NCBI RefSeq assembly: GCF_027925155.1
Contig: NZ_BSDY01000020.1
Coordinates: 1-56,519 of the forward strand
Source of the DNA: Propionigenium maris DSM 9537
Lineage (GTDB): Bacteria; Fusobacteriota; Fusobacteriia; Fusobacteriales; Fusobacteriaceae
Direction of reading: 5' to 3'
DNA: 56,519 nucleotides
Positions 52,861-56,519 of the stretch are shown one piece after another (position 1 is the stretch's first letter; every line of letters starts with the position of its first letter). A program made the translations under genes and the position numbers. The notes beneath the pieces are model-generated. The model made no database searches, was not told the origin of the DNA, and saw only the letters and a list, made by a program, of their open reading frames with translations.

Positions 52861-52900
52861 GTAAAAATTGTGTAAAATAATGGTAACTTAAGGTAACGAA
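52861..52900 (+). promoter_or_regulatory. Possible MerR-type control region
   Basis: Two direct copies of GTGTAAAA (about 52859-52866 and 52870-52877) are followed by GGTAACTTAAGGTAACG, a direct repeat of GGTAAC. They lie just before the merR-type gene and may be an operator. I could not place convincing -35 and -10 boxes. Confidence 0.35.
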
Positions 52901-52921
52901 GATAGAAGAGGGGTGAGAGAA

Positions 52922-53695
52922 ATGTGTTCAATAGGAGAGGTATGCAGAGCTTTAGATATTACACCAAGAACTTTGAGATACTATGATGAGATAGGTTTAT
53001 TGAAGCCAGCATCGCAGGAGAGAGGAAAGAGGATATATTCAGAGAGGGAGTTTTTAAAGCTAAAAAAAATTCTTCTTATGAAGAGGGTAGGTTTCTCTCT
53101 GGATAAGATACAAGAAACTTTAGATGGTAGCTCGGTAGAGAGTGTGGAGAGCATACTGGTTGAAAACTATAAAAGTCAGCTGGAGGAACTTAACAGGCTG
53201 AAGAGAAGTATAGGTGTAACCCATAGATGGATGAAAAGCCTTGAAAATAATAGTTCAGGGATAGAGGATGGAGAGATAAGCATAGAAACCCTGGAGGAGC
53301 AGAAGTTTGTGTGGACAGAGGTTGCCAGGGAAGAGATGAAGGAGCTGGAAGCTCTGAAACTCATCAAGTGGAGTCAGGAAAATCTCGATTCCACAGGGGA
53401 CAGGTATGGATTTACTTTGAGAGAGGATGGAAGAGCAACTGGAACCCTGGTTCTTCATAACGATCAATGTGGAGGAGCTCAGGAAGCTATGAGGACCCTT
53501 GAGGGTGGAAGATATGTGACCTATGAGTACTCCCAGGATGAGTCTTTAGAGGAGATAATGTTTCTGATTAAGCTCTATACTATAGAGCATAAGATCAAGG
53601 TTAAGAATGAGTTTTTTCTTCTAAGAAGTATATCTCAGACTGCTCTAAAGTCTGAGGTAAGAAATAAACTTGTTGTTAAGATTTTGGGAAACTAA
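52922..53695 (+). CDS. MerR-family transcriptional regulator
   Basis: This 257-residue protein has an N-terminal MerR winged helix (CSIGEVCRALDITPRTLRYYDEIGLLKPASQERGKRIYSEREFLKLKKILLMKRVGFSLDKIQETL) and a coiled coil (about 85-115). The ligand-binding-like C-terminal part (about 125-257: FVWTEVAREEMKELEALKLIKWSQENL, YGFTLREDGRATGTLVLHN, GGRYVTYEYSQDESLEEIM) resembles GyrI-type effector domains. A drug-like inducer is possible. The ATG at 52922 has GAGGGG upstream; the GTG at 52913 overlaps that RBS. A terminator follows at about 53764. Confidence 0.86.
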   Translation: MCSIGEVCRALDITPRTLRYYDEIGLLKPASQERGKRIYSEREFLKLKKILLMKRVGFSLDKIQETLDGSSVESVESILVENYKSQLEELNRLKRSIGVTHRWMKSLENNSSGIEDGEISIETLEEQKFVWTEVAREEMKELEALKLIKWSQENLDSTGDRYGFTLREDGRATGTLVLHNDQCGGAQEAMRTLEGGRYVTYEYSQDESLEEIMFLIKLYTIEHKIKVKNEFFLLRSISQTALKSEVRNKLVVKILGN

Positions 53696-53763
53696 AGAGT
53701 AAAACTATAGAGAAGATTCAGGGAAGAGAGACGAAGGCCTTGAATTTAAAAGAGAGTAAATTA

Positions 53764-53792
53764 AAAGCAGCTCATCTGAGCTGCTTTTTTAT
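53764..53792 (+). terminator. Terminator after the MerR-family gene
   Basis: AAAGCAGCTC (53764-53773) and GAGCTGCTTT (53778-53787) pair around ATCT, followed by TTTATT. 53793-53880 between it and the convergent carrier gene has no gene I can support. Confidence 0.9.
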
Positions 53793-53880
53793 TACCAAGG
53801 AAAGTATAGAATTTATAAAAAAATTACGTGAAGTAATTAATGCTCCAATTGATTATAAGGATGCAATGTCCCGTTGCTTT

Positions 53881-55362
53881 TTATGCATTCTGATAAACTT
53901 CTTTAGCTGCAGGTTCCTTTCTCAGGGAAACCTCTGAATCCGATGGCAGGGCAAATAGTGGTATAAATCTGTCCAGACCTGTAAGGGTAAGGAAGAGAAT
54001 ACTAAATACTGCTATAACTGCCATTATATTAAATCTTATAAGATCTATAGCTACAAACTGATGTAGTGGGTAGATGGCATTTGCAATACCGATGAAGAAT
54101 CCAACATATACATGCCAAGGAATAAGCTGAGAACCAAATACTCCAAGGGCATCACTGAATGTGGCATTTCTAAGTCTCAGAGTCTCCAGAGCTTCCTCGG
54201 ATCCCTCTACATTCTTTTCCACAAGGTCTCTGATAACTGGCCCCACAGTAACGATCTGAGCCATCTCATCGGAAAGGGCAGCATTTCCAAGAACCGAAAG
54301 GATACCGTTGTAGAACATAAGCTGTCTAACATTTCTAGACAGAGCCACCACGAGGTTTGATAGGGGTCTGAAGGCATCTATTCTCTTCATGATACCACCA
54401 AAGGCAGCAACCCACATCATCATTATAATAACCCATGAACCTGCATCTTCAAATCCTGTGTAGATAAGGTCAAGAAACTCCTGAGCTCCACCTACTGTAC
54501 CTGCAATTCTACCAAAGATAAAGGATGAAGCTATACCTGCAAAGAGACAAGCCAGTGTAGGAAGTCCTCTTACAGCCAGTATAAGAACCACAACAAGAGG
54601 AAGAGTCATATATACTGGAACTCCTGCCTGTACCTGCTCAAGAAGTGTAACTGCTGAAGCCCTCTCATTTGCCAGTGCTTCCCATACCTCTGCAGGAATC
54701 TGTGAGATTGCAGTGGATGCTTCTATAGAGTGTGATGGAAGACCCATAAAGAGACCAACAAGGTAGAAAACAACTGCTGACAGAACAAGAACCATAGCAG
54801 ACCATACTCCTTGGTGTCTTATTCTCTTAATTACCTCAACACCCTGTATTCCTGAACTAACAACTGTAGTGTCTGAGATAAGTCCGATATTGTCTCCAAA
54901 ACAAGATCCCCCTGCAATAGCAGCCAAAGTAAGAAGAACGTTACCCCCAAGGATGTGGTTTAACCAGAGGAAGATCGGAGCAGATGCTGCAAAGGTTCCC
55001 CAGCTTGTTCCAGTAGCTATGGAAAGAATAGCAGAAACCATCAGAGCAACTACAGCCACAGACTGAGCTGTGATTCCAAGGGAAAGGGAGATGGAAATTA
55101 TAGAAGCTCCCACTCCTGTAGACATAAATGTTTCAGCCATGGCATAGGCAGCCATAAGGATAAAGAATACAATCTGCATCTCCTTAACATTATCTATTCC
55201 AGAATCAAGGATCTCCTTGAAGGAAAGTCTCTCTGTAAAAGCAGCTACAACAGCAGCATAGATAGTAGCGATAGGGGCAGCAATGAGAACATCAAAACCT
55301 GATATCATCATCCCCGCCATTACAAACACCGGCGAAATCTTCATTAAAGCGTTAAAATTCAT
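53881..55362 (-). CDS. nhaC: NhaC-family antiporter, probable lysine transporter
   Basis: This 493-residue inner-membrane carrier has about 12 hydrophobic segments and NhaC-type motifs: SIATGTSWGTFAASAPIFLWL, GGSCFGDNIGLISDTTVVSSGIQGVEVIKRIRHQGVW and GFEDAGSWVIIMMMWVAAFGG. NhaC proteins are usually called Na+/H+ antiporters, but this one is behind a lysine riboswitch. Comparative studies have predicted that L-box-controlled NhaC proteins import lysine. GGAGG precedes the ATG (minus strand). It has its own promoter and riboswitch, so it is a single-gene regulon. Uptake direction and ion coupling are not visible in sequence. Confidence 0.88.
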   Translation of the reverse strand: MNFNALMKISPVFVMAGMMISGFDVLIAAPIATIYAAVVAAFTERLSFKEILDSGIDNVKEMQIVFFILMAAYAMAETFMSTGVGASIISISLSLGITAQSVAVVALMVSAILSIATGTSWGTFAASAPIFLWLNHILGGNVLLTLAAIAGGSCFGDNIGLISDTTVVSSGIQGVEVIKRIRHQGVWSAMVLVLSAVVFYLVGLFMGLPSHSIEASTAISQIPAEVWEALANERASAVTLLEQVQAGVPVYMTLPLVVVLILAVRGLPTLACLFAGIASSFIFGRIAGTVGGAQEFLDLIYTGFEDAGSWVIIMMMWVAAFGGIMKRIDAFRPLSNLVVALSRNVRQLMFYNGILSVLGNAALSDEMAQIVTVGPVIRDLVEKNVEGSEEALETLRLRNATFSDALGVFGSQLIPWHVYVGFFIGIANAIYPLHQFVAIDLIRFNIMAVIAVFSILFLTLTGLDRFIPLFALPSDSEVSLRKEPAAKEVYQNA

Positions 55363-55409
55363 AAAAAATATCCTCCTAAAAAATTTAAATATTTTCGAAG
55401 ATACTAATC

Positions 55410-55446
55410 AAATAAAAAAGAGCCACCGTGTGCACACGGCAGCTCT
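55410..55446 (-). terminator. Riboswitch-controlled intrinsic terminator
   Basis: On the minus strand AGAGCTGCCGTG pairs with CACGGTGGCTCT around a short self-complementary loop, followed by TTTTTTATTT. It sits between the lysine riboswitch and the nhaC start, so lysine-bound RNA should terminate here. Confidence 0.9.
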
Positions 55447-55453
55447 AAAAAAT

Positions 55454-55640
55454 CATAGTCAGAACACCGACAGCACCCCATTAAACCGATTAGTTTAATG
55501 ACAGTAGTATAGATATTATCCATACTCCCAGAATCAGCAGTAGGCACTGCTTTCATCTTCGGCAAACGTTCCTTTCATCCATCCTCACAGCTCTGCCTGA
55601 GCTCCGATAAATTACTGATAAAGTTTGCGACCTCTATCTT
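55454..55640 (-). ncRNA. Lysine riboswitch (L-box)
   Basis: Reading the minus strand, the conserved blocks appear in the expected order: GATAGAGGTCGCAAACTT (P1/P2 start), CAGTAATTTATCGGAG, GGATGAAAGGAACG, GCCGAAGATGAAAGCA, CTGCTGATTCTGGGAG, TACTACTGTCATTAAAC, and GGGGTGCTGTCGGTGTTCTGACTAT closing P1. These match the L-box class, which binds lysine and switches a downstream terminator. The terminator stem is present at 55410-55446. Promoter and RBS positions agree with a leader of about 290 nt. Confidence 0.93.
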
Positions 55641-55661
55641 CGAATTATATAAGTTGATGTT

Positions 55662-55690
55662 AGTATACTAAAAAAAAACTAATGTGTCAA
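55662..55690 (-). promoter_or_regulatory. Promoter of the riboswitch-nhaC transcript
   Basis: On the minus strand TTGACA (55685-55690) and TATACT (55662-55667) are separated by 17 nt. It is 22 nt before the first conserved riboswitch base. Confidence 0.88.
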
Positions 55691-55854
55691 ATCTGAATGA
55701 AAAATAATATTTCTGAGAGAGTGTGTTTTTCAATAAGGGCGGACTATACTGCCCATTAAACATAAAAAAGATGGAAACTTTATTTTTTTTATGAAGAGGA
55801 TCTTATAAAGTGTTGAAAAATCCTGAAGGAAGAGCAAACAAAAGTAAAAAAGTA

Positions 55855-55883
55855 TTGAGTTTTGAGGTCCTATACTATATACT
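55855..55883 (+). promoter_or_regulatory. Promoter of the NfeD-like/SPFH pair
   Basis: TTGAGT (55855-55860) and TATACT (55878-55883) are separated by 17 nt, 26 nt before the NfeD-like start. The ATG-like start at 55810 lies upstream of it and is rejected. Confidence 0.65.
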
Positions 55884-55908
55884 TCCTTATAAAAGGCAGG
55901 TGAAGGTA

Positions 55909-56319
55909 ATGGAAGGATATATTTGGCTGGCACTGACCATTGTATTTGTAATAGGAGAGCTATCTGCTCCTGGTCTGGTGTCCATATGGTTTGCACTGGC
56001 AGCGGGAATACTAACCCTGGCAGCCAGGTTTATAGAATCCCCCTTAAATCAGATCTATCTCTTTATAGCCCTGAGTACCTTCTTTTTAATAGTGACAAGA
56101 CCCCTCAGTAAGAGGATACTCTCCAAGAGGGAGTATAAGCTGGAGGACAGGATAATTGGTCAGATAGTTGTTATTGAAAGGGTACTAAAGGACGGAAACT
56201 ACGAGGTGAAGCTCGATGGAAAGCACTGGAAGGCTATATGTCAAGAGGAGCTTTCAGAGGGAAGCAGAGCTAAGGTGCTCAGAATAGAAGGAATAAAATT
56301 AATATTAGAAAAGGAGTGA
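55909..56319 (+). CDS. NfeD-like membrane protein
   Basis: This 136-residue protein has two to three membrane helices (about 4-22, 25-42, 50-68; GYIWLALTIVFVIGELSAPGLVSIWFALAAGILTLAA) and a C-terminal OB-fold (IIGQIVVIERVLKDGNYEVKLDGKHWKAICQEELSEGSRAKVLRIEGIKLILE). NfeD proteins pair with SPFH/stomatin proteins, and one is encoded directly after it. AGGTGAAGG lies before the ATG. Together they probably organise membrane microdomains or quality control. Confidence 0.9.
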   Translation: MEGYIWLALTIVFVIGELSAPGLVSIWFALAAGILTLAARFIESPLNQIYLFIALSTFFLIVTRPLSKRILSKREYKLEDRIIGQIVVIERVLKDGNYEVKLDGKHWKAICQEELSEGSRAKVLRIEGIKLILEKE

Positions 56320-56323
56320 TAAT

Positions 56324-56519
56324 ATGTTTTTTGCATTTCCACTGCTATTGCTTATTGTAGTAGTAGTAGTAACCAACGTAAAGATTGTACCTCAGTCTCA
56401 GGCATATGTAATTGAGAGGCTGGGAGCGTATCTCAGCACATGGAAGGTGGGACTTAACATTACAATCCCATTTATCGACAGAGTAGCTAAGAGGGTGTCC
56501 CTGAAGGAGCAGGTAGTGG
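56324..56519 (+). CDS. SPFH/Band 7 (stomatin-like) protein, truncated by window edge
   Basis: Only the first 65 codons lie in the window: a membrane helix (FAFPLLLLIVVVVVTNVKIV) then PQSQAYVIERLGAYLSTWKVGLNITIPFIDRVAKRVSLKEQVV, the typical start of QmcA/stomatin-type SPFH proteins. AAGGAG precedes the ATG at 56324 by 8 nt. It is 4 bp after the NfeD-like gene, the standard pair. The remainder lies beyond the right end. Confidence 0.93.
   Translation, partial: MFFAFPLLLLIVVVVVTNVKIVPQSQAYVIERLGAYLSTWKVGLNITIPFIDRVAKRVSLKEQVV

Noticed and set aside
53740..53937. 65-residue plus-strand ORF after the MerR-family gene
   Set aside because: It contains a strong terminator hairpin and runs into the convergent carrier gene. 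It has no RBS.

Overview
The window reads as chromosome from a low-GC, diderm, fermentative anaerobe, most probably a member of the Fusobacteriota (Ilyobacter/Propionigenium/Cetobacterium-like). The argument is indirect. AGA/AGG and ATA codons dominate. A secretin and a type IV filament machine imply an outer membrane. Gram-positive-style features (RNase J, a lysine riboswitch on an NhaC-type carrier, a DUF1667 glycerol operon) sit beside diderm ones. No rRNA or tRNA gene was seen, so the assignment stays an inference.

Layout. (1) 1-1.2 kb is insertion-sequence debris: the end of an IS4/IS5-superfamily element, a broken membrane-protein gene that still has its promoter, and an internally deleted copy of the same IS. 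(2) 1.3-4.2 kb encodes a secreted GH19 chitinase with three aromatic carbohydrate-binding-like modules and a TlpA-like thioredoxin, followed by a transposase-like remnant. (3) 4.7-13.2 kb is a compact, overlapping 11-gene operon for a type IV filament/type II secretion machine: platform protein, four pseudopilins, PilN/PilO/PilP-like alignment proteins, a short secretin, the assembly ATPase and a PilM-like actin-fold protein. Its position suggests, without proving, that it exports the chitinase. (4) 13.3-17 kb holds an IS256-like element and an IS4/IS5-superfamily element. Each has a perfect 8-bp target duplication, and both lie next to a decaying APC permease gene. (5) 17.2-20.6 kb is a glycerol operon (GlpA-like dehydrogenase, DUF1667 protein, glycerol kinase) preceded by a terminator-like leader. 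(6) 20.7-25.3 kb is ptsI-ptsH-ispH-rpsA.

(7) 25.3-31.2 kb is accessory DNA: small single-gene units (acetyltransferases, a divergent Ham1 protein, unknown proteins), an AT-rich GNAT/ASCH gene pair, and three copies of a structured intergenic repeat. (8) 31.2-50.4 kb is dense housekeeping, nearly all on the plus strand: ruvB, an Rrf2 regulator, rsmE, mtaB, a LytR_C protein, rsfS, mreD-like, mrdA, RNase J, yhbY, a DUF212 protein, dxs, an HD protein, tlyA, an S41 protease, rsmI, ylqF, nadE and folP. (9) 50.6-52.8 kb is a two-gene cassette of an unrecognised multi-pass membrane protein and a LytTR DNA-binding protein with no classical kinase, the best candidate here for an undescribed signalling pair. 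(10) 52.9-56.5 kb has a MerR regulator, an NhaC-family carrier behind a full lysine riboswitch, and an NfeD-like/SPFH pair that runs off the right edge.

Gene starts were chosen from ribosome-binding sites, promoters and protein family boundaries. Family assignments come from motifs read by eye, with no database search.
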